Positions 37,251 through 50,417 are shown, counted from the first letter of the stretch. The stretch is 64,000 bases of DNA from Gorsachius magnificus (GCA_034008185.1 CM067081.1:152860258-152924257); one strand, 5' to 3'. Notes: generated by a model from the sequence alone, not told the origin. Program-made: numbers and translations.

Positions 37251-39464
37251 AATATCTCACTGCTGACACAACGACGAGGCCTCACTCCTGCTTATCCCCC
37301 CTTTCTTAGTTCTTTCCTTCATTTCTCCTCCTATCCAGGCTTTGCCTGCTCTTTCCTTCCGCATCCACTGATCCAAAGTGTGTGACCCCCTCTGTCTGGC
37401 TGTGCGACCTCATGGATCATAAGGCAAGCCAGCTCAACTCACCAAGGACAAAAGCACTGTCTGTTATTATTTACATGAGTTTTCTGCAGTTTCAGTGAAC
37501 TGGCTTACTGTGTGTCTGGACGAACACCAGAAATGCACAGGCAAGCTGGGGTTTATGAATCCAGGAGCTGGGGGTGCAGAAGCTGAAAGAAAGATCAGGA
37601 ACTTTCCCTCTTGGCAGTAGCAAGCTGTTATCTTGGCTCAAGCTGTATTATGGAACAATAAGCTGGTACTCATTTCTAAGCATCTGCTACTGGCCCTGGA
37701 CAGCAAATTGCCTAAATTAATCTTTATTCTGATGATGCACAGACATTCTTATATTCAATGAATCAGACTTTAAAAGCAATATGGATAGTTACCTTCAAGC
37801 AGTGTAGATAATTCTGTGAACACTGTCCCAGAACTTCAGTAGTCTTCTCCCATTAAGTAATCATTAAGGTAATAGATCTTCCAGCTCTTCTCCCTGTTTA
37901 ACAAATCATGAAGAAATTTAAATACAGAAGTCTATAATAAACTTTATATACATGCACAGATATTCTTGGATCTCACAATTCTTTCCTTGTTTTAAAGTGG
38001 AATTCATCCATCTTTATTGGATTTTTTTTTCCTGAGCACAGAAATAAACTTGTTGCTATAGCCCTGGCAGAAATGTTACGGCTGAACTCGTTCTGCCATT
38101 TTGGAAATAGAATGATTTCACCATTATTGTGAAGTCCCATTTATTGCAAAACTTGTCAACGAATGAAATGCTTTAGGGATTAATTACATGGTTTGAGTCA
38201 TACTTTTATAAGGCTACCACAAAAAGGCATCCAAGGAGTACTCAGAGATTAATCCATTTTAACTTCTGAAATCCTACAGCCTGAAAACTCTACCTGGAAA
38301 CAGTCTTGATCTGGGCTATGTCTCTGCCTCAGGTTGATGTGTCAGATCCAAACGTGGAGATACGGTGGCCAATCAGTGAAAAAGCTCGTCAACTTGGGAT
38401 GAAGACAATGTCAGCAAAAGAATGTGTTGTCCACAGATGTTACCCAATTTTTCTTCAGGACATACAAACACAGCCAAAAACTGGACAAACTTGAATGTTT
38501 AAACTGAAGAAAGCCCAAGAAATAGAGAGTCTCTGCTGACACAAACTTGTGTTTCTAAGAATAAGCCATCCTGCATTACTGCTACTGTAAAACTAGCAGG
38601 ATCCATACTCAGGGCACCTAAAAAAAGCACAAGAAATGTGAACGTATCCAACACTGAGATTTTTGATTGTTTACTCTCTAAAGAAAAATGAAACACTTAG
38701 CAGATGTGCTAGCTTGTCTGTTGTTAATTAACACATTTTGAAGTTGATCAAATTTGGTCCATATTACAAATATTGGCTTTTGTAACTTCATGCTTGTGAG
38801 TGATTTTTGTACCATTTCTTTGCTCTGGAATAGCTATAACCATACAGATCGAAACAGCAAGAAGCTATATGCATATGCTTGCTGATACAACTTGGCATAG
38901 CACTGGCCAAAAACATTTTAAGGTGTGTCACGCTTCTCTTCCAGCAGCCTAGCTGTATCTGGGTTAAGTGCAAATATAGCAAGGCCTATATACACCGATT
39001 GATTTTTGTGCGAAGAGGAGGTCAGTGAAGTCAGGATGCCAGCCTGTCTTAGAGGGGAAGCTGCTGGTATTTAAATGAACACTACAATTCACTGTGGTAA
39101 CCCTTAGAGGAAAATAACAGCCATAGCCAGCTAACAGGTTTGTTAAACATTCTTCATCTTCCTGGTCTAAGGGGAACTATGGAAGCGCATTACTATAAAT
39201 ATTTGCATTCAATATATTACGTCAACCTCGAAAAATTGTCATGAATAAATACAAATCCAAGCACAAACTCTGTTCTTCTACCTTACCATGAGAAAACCAC
39301 TCAATCCTGTATTCTCCTTTTCAAATATCCTCACCCCGCAAAAGCACAGGCAGCCAGCTTGCAAAACCATAGTTAATGACTGTTAGTAAATATGAGGGAA
39401 GGAGGCAGGTCACTACCAGCACCTGGTGCACACAGCTGGAGCCGAGATGGGGCAGGGCTGCCCT

Positions 39465-39545
39465 GGCTCCTACCTTCTGTTTGACCTTGGGCCTTTCTCC
39501 AGCCTCTGTTTTCTCCGCTCTTCTGTTTCTCTTCAGATAATCCTG
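39465..39545 (+). repeat. possible MIR SINE fragment
   Basis: TGGCTCCTACC, TTGACCTTGGGC and CCTCTGTTTTCTCC occur in the same order as the central MIR core (the tract reading roughly TGTGACCTTGGGCAAG and CTCAGTTTCC). It is short and degenerate. Chance similarity cannot be excluded. Confidence 0.3.
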
Positions 39546-42500
39546 CGATCAAAGGTGTGGAAGTTAAGCACAAAGATTCGTCTGAAAGTCCATTTGGGCA
39601 TTTAGTTCCATGTAACTGAAAAGTAAGTTTTGGGTCAAGGATTTGCAGATTCACAACCAGGCACTGCCTAGAGTAAACCCAGCCTTAAAATGACTTGTCA
39701 AAGTCCTAGAAAACAGTTTGCGTAGCAGCGTAGCATTGCTTAAGACAGAAAAGTGATTTAAATCTCAATTTGCCGTTAATTCCTAATTTAATGAGACTTT
39801 GCAAATTAGAACTTTAAAAAAGGGCATCTGTGTGATCTGGCAGTTCAGCATATGGATGTCGGGGGAAGAAAGCTATTTTATATGTCTATAAAAACTGATA
39901 CCAGAAGTAGACAGTTATGAAATATGTGTCTGAATTGTTGGTCTGAACAGAGCAGAAACTGTTCGTCTGATGGTGGGGTGCGTGGGGGCCATATCTAGAA
40001 GCGAGTGGGAGGATTCAGTGCCCGACTTCAGCACTGAGATACCACAACTGCTGTGAAGCAGGAGGGATTGGAGTGATCAAAGGACACCACCAGACAGCAG
40101 CTGGAGAGAAACTGTTGCCCACTGATACAGAAAACATTGCTTCTTCCCTCCCAAGATCTTAAGGGACATACAATAACCATTTCTCTGGCCTATGGAACCT
40201 GGAGGGAAAGAATGATCCTTTGTGTGTTTATTAATAGCAGTGGTGATGTAGCTGTGATGGCCAGAGAAAGTGGGGCTTGGAACAGAGCTAACATCATTCA
40301 CCAGAGCAGATATAAAGCATTTTCAAGCACAGAGTCGCCTGCAGGGTCTCAGAACCTGACAGCACAACTGATTTTTCCAAATGTATCAACAATGCTAGCA
40401 AAAGATGCTGCCTCTCCCAACCAATCTTGCTTTCCTGGAAATACTGTTCTGTAGTTATCTACCATAGGGAGTTACAACACAATTAAATTATTGAAAGAGT
40501 GAGGCCTGGGGAAGAAGCACAAGAGAAAGAAAATAACTACTGATGGACACACGAACTTTTCCCTTCTTAGCAGTGTTTAAGGAACACATCTTTTATAGTT
40601 TCACTCCCTCATTCACCACTGGATTCAGTGGATGTGGCCCAAGTTTGACAGAAAGCATAATTTTACTTAGTATAAAGCAGATGTGAACATCAGAAGGAAG
40701 AGAAATGTATTCTTAAATGAAATAAGAGCCCCCTGTCAGTGCTAAGCTAAGTAGCCCCTCTCTTTGGATGTTGCTAGAGTTATGGCAGTTTGTCACATGG
40801 ATATGATTCCTCTCCTTTCTCCAGACAGTGCCCTACAAAACTAGTTCAAGAATACAGTGATTAATACTAACAGCAGTCATTATAATTCTTCTGTGAAAGC
40901 AGACACACAACATTTACAACATTGGCTGAATGAAACGACTTCCCATTGGGGTAGGGGGGAATAATGGCTCAGATCAGACAGTAAACCTAGGACGAGGAAG
41001 CCAACAAGGGGAACAAAAAATGAGAAGAAAAAAAGAAGTTAAAAAGCAAATAATTAGTATAAGCACAATTAAAGACATTTTGCCTGTTTTATTGCCTGCT
41101 GATCCCATTTCTTTCCAACCAATTCAAGAGGCCACAAGCTAGGCCAGTGCAGATGTATCATACTTGGGAGTAGTTTATTCCCTTGATCACAGCCCTTTCT
41201 TGCTGTTGAAATGCATGCTATGAAGTTGGCTCTGACAGACCTCTGAAAAAACCAACCCTAAACAAGCGCAATGTGATAAGAAACTAAATTCAGTTCTCCT
41301 TTATGACTGATTTTCCTTCAACCTCTATCATCGTTGAAGGAGATACCGGAGTAGCTAAAGTTACTTGCTAATCTCAAGCACCTTCTGAAAGTAGACTCAA
41401 AAACTTGTCTTTCCAAAACAGTCCTAATCTCTGAAAATTGCTATCAAAAACTGCAATAAAACAGCCATCCATCCATTCTCAGCTCTTGTCACAGTAACTC
41501 AGAAAGATATATAGCCATGCTAACGTGTTGAAAGCAGGCCAGATTTCAAAGGCAGCCATCTGCATGCAAAACTTGCTCCGTTTTCATTGTCTGAAATAAT
41601 GCCTACTTCTATTTTCTTAGTTGTTTTCTGTGTGTGCCTGTGTGTCGCTTGTAATAGCACTTGCTTGCAATGGGCATAGAAGAAAGGATATCTCAAGCAT
41701 AAGGCTGGAATAATGCCACTGAGCATACCCACCCCTTTTGCCCCAAAAGACAAACTTCTTAACAATGTGGTCATTGCCAGGAAAGTGCGTATTTTAGGAC
41801 TTGGTATTTTTTGTACATTAAAGAGACTTATAAGCTCTTATATCCTGATTTCATCCCGTTTCTGTTCCCTCTTTCCTGCTTCTATCTTGTCGCTCTTCTT
41901 ATGCCTCCACCCGCATCTCTTTTTTGTTCCATACAAGACTAGTTTTTCCTGACTATTATCTCTGGGTCTCTTGAGCTAAATCTGTTTCTAATACAATCTG
42001 AAAAGAATTTATTCTGAAAATAATTTATCTAAAATTTTGAATTCTACCCTTGAACCTAGTTCTTGATGCTGGCGCAGAAAATCTCCAAATTCGTGTTTTA
42101 AAGAAATAGGAATAGGTGGAAGAGTTATCAGAAATAATGGCAAAACAGTGCCACTGTTCCCTGTCAGGAAGGGGGCTGATGCAGAGAAGCAGGAATTGCC
42201 ATTTTAGGGGACAACTCACATTGTATTTTTGGTAAGAAAAAGAACCACAGCTGTCATAGCATGACTTCACTAACTTCAAAGCAAGCCAAAAGCTGAATTA
42301 TTGTAATTTAGTCCCATGAAAAATGCATTTGAGAATCACCCTCGCTGTGCAACACCCAGATGTCCTATGTCCCTTCCCTGAAAAAAATACAAGTGCACTA
42401 TTATTAGTAAAGGGAGGCAGCAGCAGCCTCTACCAGAGCTGGGAGGGGAGCGCTGGCAGGGCTAGAAAGGTAATGTCTGTAGCTGAACACATTTGCTAGC

Positions 42501-42665
42501 TCATCAGCGAGCCTGGCCAGGACTTGCACAGCTTTTGGGGCTAGCAGCCTGAAGGGACAAGCTCCATAAAGTTGCAACAACAAAGCTGTTCTGTGCTTAT
42601 TTAAGCAAAACTCTTCCTCTGAGGCAGAGTCTCAGAGCTCCGCACAGAAAACTTATTTACATATT

Positions 42666-42683
42666 TGAGTGATACATCACTCA
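42666..42683. repeat. 18-bp near-perfect palindrome
   Basis: TGAGTGAT and ATCACTCA flank a central AC. TATTTACATAT, a forkhead-like A/T motif, lies just upstream. The arrangement could be a dimer binding site, but nothing else supports that. Confidence 0.4.
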
Positions 42684-43740
42684 GTTATGTGAACATTCCT
42701 CAGGACTGTAAATCTGGTAGCTAGTCTAAATCTGTGATCCCACTGTGGGTTTTTAGCTTCTTCTCTGTTACAGGCAGAGAAAAAATTAAATAGATAAACC
42801 CTATTAAAAGTGACTATTTTTCTTACTGCTGAAGAAGAAGCAGTAGCAAGATGAGCTGTAATTTTTCATCCAGATGGTGAAGTTTGTGACTGTTTTTAGC
42901 TCTTGGACCACAGACCATAGGCTTTGAAGACTTGCCGTCCCACGCACCTCTCTCTCTGAAAAATGAAGAAAAAAAAAATATTGTTGTTCTGTCTTCTAGT
43001 CAGTAAGGCTAGTTTTGGTCATTGAAACAGCACAAGTCTATGAGACAGCTCAAGTCCAGTTGATTAGAGATGTGGAGAATCAATGGAAAGACTTAATATC
43101 AATTGGTATGGAATGGAAGGCCAATGTTTCCATTAAAGCGTAGGAGTCAGATCTTATAGCAAAGGTCTCTGGACATCTGTACCATACATACCTTATACTG
43201 CACTGGAGTGGGGGACTCTGACGCATCTGTATGGGATTTATGGGAGAGGAATTGCATGGGTTGAGAGAACAGTCATGACGGTTTATCAGCAGCAGTATTC
43301 TGCAGAAATGCACTTCTAGCAAAAGGGTAGGAACAGGCTCTTCCTGCCCCCGCACCCTTTGCGGGAACAAAGTTTTAAGAAAATTCTCTTTTTCTCGTGT
43401 GACTAAAATGGAAACCTGTACAGCTGTGCTTCAAATGCAGGCTCAGTGGTGTGGTTCACAAACATGAGTGCTGTGGTCCTCAGTGCTGCAACAGCAAAGA
43501 GTGCCTGGCCACAGCAAGAGCAAGCACTAACACTGCACAACCCAACAAGGTTGCACCAGCTGCCTTCTTGTGCATGGAAATGTTTTTAGGCTGGAGTCCT
43601 TTTGGTGGAAACCCTCAATAGCTCCAAAATGCTGAAGGAATTATGTAGACCCTTTTGTGGGGCTGTACAAATACCTCTATGGGTCCTGCTGAAAATCCTT
43701 TCCTGTGAAAGCAGATTTCTTGTTGCACTTCAGAAGAAAC

Positions 43741-44465
43741 ACAGAGGCTAACGAGCCCTACACGAAGCCATCAATATTGCCGGGCCCTACCGCTGCTCTG
43801 GAGTTCAGAGGGGAAGATCATGCACCTTTCTCGTAGCCAATGACTTGTTTCCGGCAGGGATACTGCTGTTGACGAATTACTCAATACCACTGCCCAAACC
43901 CCCACGCTATATCTCTCTACTCAGGGCTCCTTCTCTCCCCATAAACACGCAGCCTCTGGGACAAGGGGCAGGGGAGCCGACAAAACCGTCAGATTACCAC
44001 AAGACATGGGAGAGCAGGCGGAATTATTAAACAGCAGCAAACACGGAAAGGAGACACAAGACGTGAACAAGCAGCTTTTGTTTTCGGCTACCAGCAGTGT
44101 CAAATTATTCTGGCAAGACCAAAATTACAGCTAAGGCAGACTGTATGACAGAAAAGAGGAACTTGCACCAGCAGCCTGCAAGCATTTCTGTGAGGTAACC
44201 GAGGGTCGGCTGGTGACAGATTTCACCTGGTGAGTTGACTGGAGAGAGAGAGAGAGAGAGAAAATGCCACATGCAGTGTGAAAGCAGCAGAGCAAAGCCA
44301 GGGGGCTGCGAGGCATGCGCTCCCCAGAGCCCGCCTCGGGCACTTGGCTGTAGCTCTCTGGGGCCTGGCTTCCCTCCGTTTACTGCCGTGCTGCATTTCT
44401 GTCCTTCACTTATTTGCAAAAAAGCAGGAGGCGTTTAGCAAGGAAGAAGCAATTATCCCCGGAGA
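43741..44465. other. second CpG-enriched patch, possible regulatory element
   Basis: I count 25 CpG dinucleotides in about 720 bp, well above the surrounding non-repetitive DNA. The densest part is about 44,321-44,392 (GCATGCGCTCC, GAGCCCGCCTCGGG, CCTCCGTT, GCCGTG). No repeat family was recognised. Both strands carry several short overlapping frames without domains. A distal promoter, an enhancer or the remains of a GC-rich exon are all possible. Confidence 0.4.
44241..44262. repeat. (GA)n microsatellite
   Basis: About ten GA dinucleotides run uninterrupted, inside the CpG-enriched patch. GA tracts can be bound by GAGA-type factors, but here it may be simple slippage. Confidence 0.9.
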
Positions 44466-45294
44466 ACATAATCAAATACAGAGATATGAAGAGCAGGCCT
44501 GAAAAAAATAAAGAGAAAGAAAGAATGAAGGAGGTAAAGAGGCCAAAAGGGAGGGTGGGGATCGGAATAAAACCCCTTCAAAATCTGAAGTATCTCTTCA
44601 TCCAGAAAGAGTGTACATCATTTTCTGTCTGTACATATCCAGCTCTCCCCCGGAAGGTACAATGATATAACTCCCATCTCCATCCTTGCCAAATCACTTT
44701 ATTTTGCTGTGTCTCAGATGCTATCTGGAGATGGCTGCTGGCATACTTCTTCCATCATGTGAGTTGATTTGCCTGGTCAGGCTTTAAACTTTTAGGCATG
44801 GGGACACCCCACGCTCTCATTCTGCTCATGAACCACGTCTAGCCACAGTCGGGAGCTCTCTGCCTCCACGAGAGCCCCCAGGAGCTCCTGTAACTAAGTC
44901 AGTGCGTGTGCTGGTTTGAATGTCCTGGTCACCTCTAGCTCCAGCAGCAGCAAGCCCAGCAGCTGTGACAGTGGGGTGTTGCTGAGGCTGAAGCTGTTAA
45001 TACCAAAGCTGAGGAGAAAACGTGTTTAGGGATAAATGAACTTCCATTTTCACAAGTTCTTAGCAGGGAAGGAAGGAAGAAGAATGAACAAGGAGATCAA
45101 CAGCAACTGAAGCGGATGAAGTACTAAGATCTTCTGAGGACATGCAGATCAAGGCCCAGAAAAATGTTTGGGGTACCAAAAGTAATTTTGTGATACTCCC
45201 AGAGCAGACCTCTGAATGAGGTGTCCAGACTTCTTGTACAGGCTCTGGTGAGCTCAATAGCTCTCTGTAATTCTTTTGTTTAAGGCACCATGAA

Positions 45295-45395
45295 GAGGAG
45301 TTTAGTTTCATTATTCCCAGTTTACAGATGAGGAAACTGAGGCACAAGGAGGAGAGAAGACCGGGCCACATATGCAGCCTGATCCAGCTACAAGC
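45295..45395 (-). repeat. MIR-type SINE relic
   Basis: The plus strand reads TTATTCCCAGTTTACAGATG, then AGGAAACTGAGGCACAAGGA. This is the reverse complement of the highly characteristic MIR core, whose consensus reads CCTCAGTTTCCTCATCTGTA. Beyond it, GGCCACATATGCAGC fits the GGTCACACAGC part of the consensus. MIRs are tRNA-derived SINEs with a CORE domain, active in early amniotes and inactive since. Few recognisable copies survive in birds, so this one is a useful marker of old, undisturbed sequence. It is non-coding, and its boundaries are approximate. Confidence 0.75.
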
Positions 45396-46272
45396 TCACT
45401 CAAGCTGCTTCTATTCTCTTGGGCAAACAAAGGAGAGAACCATGCTGTTCAGGGTTAGGCACACACAACCCAAACTCCCTTTAGTTGGTTCATCAGCAAC
45501 AAAAACTGCAATGTCATCAGTACTGCCAATCATTTCTGAAAGGTATGGTTTGAAGGGATGGGTAAAATTCTTTCTAAGCTCAACTGAGTACATTAAGAAA
45601 GGAAAAATAATAATATCTTGGACATATACATTTCCAAGCAGGTCAGAAACAGACAGAGCTAATGCTTCTACATCAACTGAGAAGGGGCAGAGTACAATCC
45701 TGCTAAGAGATAGCCTTGTTATGATATTTAATTTAATGATTTCAAAGATAAATGAAAGGTAAGGCATTTTCATTTAGTCCATGTTTTTATTCTGTAGCAA
45801 TGCTATGAATGCAGGAATTCCCAAGCTTCTCCTGATCTCCCTGCAGAGTTGTGGCTTAGAGGTTTGAGATGGAGAGCTCAGAGACAAGAAAGTTTGGAGG
45901 TGGAGAGCTTAGAATTGGAGGGCTGCTTGGTGCAAACTGTTCTTTCACCACATTCTGGGTGTTGCTGGTCTCTATTGTACTGGTTGTTTGGTTTCACCTA
46001 CCTCTTATCAGAAGACCGTTATCTGCTCTGGCAATATATGTAGATGTACAAACAGGATCAGAGCTTTCAAAAATAGTGTTCTTAATTTTTTTTTCCAAGT
46101 AAGCAAGCTGAAAAATACAGACACATTTCTGACTTCTAGTGCAAGTCAGCTGATTCAGAACTGGAGACAGGCTTTACTTAGAACATTTAACCTTCAAAAA
46201 ACCACCATTAGACCAATATCATATCATTGCCCTAGGATATTCCCCAGAATGACGTGGTTTTGGAGTTACACA

Positions 46273-46300
46273 TGTATATATATATACACACACACACACT
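46273..46300. repeat. compound (TA)n(CA)n microsatellite
   Basis: A run of TA dinucleotides passes directly into CA dinucleotides. Such compound tracts usually arise by point mutation at one end of a dinucleotide array. Confidence 0.9.
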
Positions 46301-46999
46301 TTTTTCTTAGCAGGGGTTCACTATCTATGCACTGTATATATGCCAGGAAAAGCATTCATTAGTGAAGATGTAAATGCTGAATAATGAGCGGAAAATGAGG
46401 ATGAGATTGCTAGGGTTCCACTGCTTAAAGCCAAGCTGGAAGAGGGATATCAGTGTCCAGGCAATGGCAATGGTGCAGAAGAGGGTGTCTCATGTGAAAG
46501 GACTCTGAGAAGCTGCAGCAACAGGTGGGGTGTTGGGGAGGCAGTGAGGTTGCCTCTTCTAAAACCTCTCAACCTAAATCACAATTGTTTTAATGGCTGT
46601 AACAGATTCTGCAGCCAGGGCAGGAATGAACAACCTACTCGCTGTTTACACTCCCTGAAGGTAATACGGAAAACAACTCATTTTAATGTGGTTTCACCTA
46701 TAAACGTATAACCTTGGACCAGGATTTTACATACACAACATTACTTCCACGGAGAGCTGTTGTGACATCAGCATGCTAATGCTGGTGGCCTGCCAGGGAG
46801 GCACTGAATCCATTTTTCAGGTAAACAAAGGGAGAGGTAACTGCACAATATGCAAAGGCTTTTGTAATTTTCTTTAAAGGCTGAAGAATCCCCAGGGTTT
46901 TATTTAGGCAGGGAGACAATGGGCAAAGCCATTTGAAGTGCACAGTGCAGAATGGGAAATGAACTAACAGTAGCTATAGGTCAGTGAAGGTTGCAACAG

Positions 47000-47014
47000 A
47001 AAAAAAAAAAAAAA
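47000..47014. repeat. A-homopolymer
   Basis: A 15-base A-run. No retrotransposed gene body was recognised upstream of it, so it is treated as a simple repeat. Confidence 0.8.
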
Positions 47015-50000
47015 GTAAACCCAGATAATTATCCTTTCTTTCCTAATTAACCCTTGCTTTCAGTTTCTGCCCAGCTTTCCAGCCCTGAGGGAGAATGTGT
47101 TTGCAAGATAGATGCCAAGTGATCCAGTTCAAGGTGTCCCATCACTTCAAGCACAAGCAAATTGCCTGAACTTGAGAATAAGTTGGCAACTACAACAAAA
47201 TCTGCTGTCACTTGTTATTTTTAGATCAAGGGAATGAGATATGTGACCACAAAGGAAACCCCACCTGCACGCTTCACTTCTGAGGCTGAGGACGCTTTTT
47301 TCTCTTAAAAGGCGCCACTCCTCTATGTAACATAATTTTGACAGATTTCAGAAAGTCAAGCTGCCTTCTGCAAGCCTGTGCAAACTCTCTACTGAGTAAT
47401 ACTGAAACTTAAGTTTAGAAGCTAGCTCTCTCTGGTCTTCATGAAAGACAGCCTATAGAACTGTGCTTTTCTGTGCTTTTTAAACGACCTCTACTTTTCT
47501 CTTTCCTTTAAATGGTCCTATCTAGCCGAATCACTGAGATTTTTACTTACATGGAAGATAAATTCTTGTCTGGCATTCTCTATAAAACACCAAAGCTTTC
47601 TCCAGAAAGAGTAACAGGCAAATGTGACTCATAATTTACCAAACCCATGTTACGGAGGAACCAGCTATCCTGTAGGAAAAGAGGCGGTCATAGGCTGAAC
47701 TAAACCCCACTAGCACCAGTCAGTGCATAAAATCTTCCAGCACCACCAGAGGTAGATTCTGAATCAGGAGAAAAAGGGGTTTTCATGTTGCACCCCGCCC
47801 CTGACATCATAACATGGAAATAATACTTACATTTCACAGGACATCAGAAAGAACAGCTTGAACAGGACACGAAGCAATTAATGCTACGAGCTCTTCACAG
47901 CTGTCCACTTCTCAATCATTCCTCCCAGCCAAAGCCCCCTGGGAAAAACCTGAATTTCTTTGCCATAGCTCAGACATGTATTCTACAGAGCAGAAAGAAT
48001 GATGGGAAAATTAAATCCACACATTAGACTAAAGTGTTTCCCTACTCAAGGAAGATGTGCTACATCCACAGCAGAAGAAGAACAAGCAATTGATCACTGT
48101 GTGTCACAGGACAGGATGGGGCTGCTGAATTAGTATTGAGCTGGAGCGTTCCTTCTCCTGCTAGGAAGCAAAGCTGCATTTCACAGCTGTCATTTATAAT
48201 GAGAGACAGGATTTGTATTCATCTACAGGTCAGGTCTTTAATGAGATTCACTTTCCTGGTCTATAAGTCACAATGAAATGACTAGAGCTCTCCAGCAGCC
48301 AGTACATTACCTCCCCAGCCACAGACCTTCCGAACATCAAATGCAAAGTGCACAGCGAAGCACCCTCTTGCTTTCCCTTATCATCACTGATTCACCTGGG
48401 ATGTGGCACATACTGTCACCCACAGAGCCATAAAAAGTGTGGAACCTGTGACTGGAAAGAGCTGCTGCAGAGCTGGGATGCTGCCAGAGGGTCTGTGTCT
48501 TTGAAGATAAAAGTGCTCTACTTGCCTGAAGTCTTCTCTAAAGAAATAAATGGTGTCATTCAAAACGGTGTTCAAGGGAAGGCCTTTCCTAAGACTAAAG
48601 CCCTCTTTGCAAGTAAGAGTTTGTTGCAAAATAAAGTGAGATTAAAAACGTAGAAAGCAAAAAACCCAACCCTGAACTAGATCATGCCTCTGTGGTTGTC
48701 TGACCTAGCACAGGACTTTGTGTTAGAGAGCTGTTAGTTCTCCAAGTGCTCCAGACTGATTATTTTAGGAAAAACTACAAAATAATACAATAGGAAGCTG
48801 AATTCGAGTTGTACCTTAATCCTTATCTTTCCTAATTTTTTGAGTGTTTTAACAAAGTTCTTTAATGCTATGTTTAGGGGCTCTGATTGAGTATCTAAAT
48901 GTCATACCTGTTTGCTGGATCCAAGTACTGTCCCTAATCCATACTTAGCCTACAACCACTTTAATAATAGCACTTAAATAATTCATTTCACACCTCCATG
49001 GATGCTTCACATGATCCATTTTGGAGCTGTCACCCAGAGCCACACAGTCCAACCCACTCCTTTGCAACAAGCCCTGGTGTCTTGGCCATCAGGAGCCAAC
49101 AGTATTGACTGGCATCCTCCCCAAAAAGTCAAGAGTTTTCATGGGCTCAGATGCTCAGCAGTGTTATAGTCTTCTCCTCAATCAGTCACACAGGCATCGA
49201 TGTCTGACCAGGTAAGGGAGCAGGACTGGGCAATTCGGGGCAGGGAAAGGAGCAGAGTTCTCAGAGCCCTAAACAAGACTATTTTAAGGTTTTACCTTAG
49301 AAAGTTCTGCCTCCTTCCATTTCAGTCTTTCATGATGTATCCTGAAGCTCCTGGGCATGACTGACTCATGGAAAGGGACAGCCAGGTTACCTGAAATGTT
49401 TTGAAACTGGCTTTTAAGTAATTCACAAACATTTAATATTGTAACTGATTACAATGGCTACACTCAAAAGGAGCTTTATCCACTGCTCCAAAAAGCAAAA
49501 CAAGGAGACAACAAAATGAAGCTGGTTAATTTTTAAATACCATTTTTTTTTTGCCATAGCTGTCTGCTCCTGCGCTGCTTATTTCTAGCGTTGACTGAAA
49601 GAAGAAGTGCTGAAATACATACAAAATAAGCTACGCTATTTCTAGCCAAGCCAAAAATACCTAGAAACCAAAGCTTACCAAGCAACGCTGCTCTCAGTCA
49701 GTTCAGATGAAGACTAAAATCAGATTCAGCTTTTGGGAACCTTACTCAAATGAAATCTCCAAACCTAACAAAGTTTATTCATTGTCAGATATTCTACTCA
49801 AAACCATGGCAGTAGTGAAACTTCATGAAAAGACAACCCAAGATCTACCTTGCATAGAAAAATGCCTGCCACTGCAAATATAGATATTCCTCTTCAGATC
49901 AAAAATATGAGTTGCTTTAAGTGTAAGTTATTAACAGAGCCCACGTATTTTTTCACACAGTTAACAGAGTTGTAGAAATAAAGTAAAACCTTAAAGTCAG

Positions 50001-50114
50001 TTTTTGTTTTCCTTATTTTGGTAACCATGTGTACAAGATCTCTCAGATGCTTTGGGAAGTAATCCAGACTTCTTTCACCTACAGGCATAAAAATAATTAA
50101 TGGAACAGCTGGGG

Positions 50115-50178
50115 AAATAATAATGTTAATAATAACAACAACAACAACAACAATAATAATAATAATAATAATAATAAT
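50115..50178. repeat. compound AAT/AAC trinucleotide microsatellite
   Basis: A block of AAC units sits between shorter AAT units on the left and about nine AAT units on the right. On the minus strand the array reads as runs of isoleucine and valine codons, which explains an apparent 105-codon open frame at 49,894-50,211. That frame should not be taken as a gene. Confidence 0.95.
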
Positions 50179-50417
50179 GGCTTTTTCAATATTGTATCTT
50201 TCTAAAAGCAAGAAATCCTAAAGCTTTGAGGCATTCTAAGGTTTCCTCTTGCCTTCCTTCCCCCCCACACTTATTTCTTTTAAGCTTAGTTGTATTAAAA
50301 ATGTCCATTGCGGCAAGTATGACAGTTTACCTTCCCCTGAAGCCCGTTAACCAAGTGAGCTTTTTGCCCTTGAGGTAGAGGAGGTCCTTTATTCAGTTTC
50401 AGTGTTACCTGACATAC

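Larger units (their letters stand above)
37251..45294. other. unique non-coding DNA
   Basis: No gene was recognised in this 8-kb stretch. Listed separately are a possible MIR at 39,465, an 18-bp palindrome at 42,666, a CpG-enriched patch at 43,741 and a GA microsatellite at 44,241. An exon-like but unproven open frame at 38,306-38,494 is discussed as a finding. Confidence 0.5.
45396..50114. other. unique non-coding DNA
   Basis: No gene was recognised. Two open frames overlap on opposite strands at 45,328-45,762 (plus) and 45,411-45,773 (minus), but neither shows a known domain. Simple repeats at 46,273 and 47,000 are listed separately. The 46,700-47,200 segment is AT-rich with homeobox-like TAATTA or TAATTAA motifs but gives no firm signal. 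Confidence 0.5.

Noticed and set aside
45328..45773. Overlapping open frames on both strands (144 and 120 codons)
   Set aside because: Opposite-strand overlap arises simply from a local lack of stops. The plus frame begins inside the MIR relic. Neither protein resembles a known family.
49894..50211. Ile/Val-rich open frame (minus)
   Set aside because: Translation of the AAC/AAT microsatellite.
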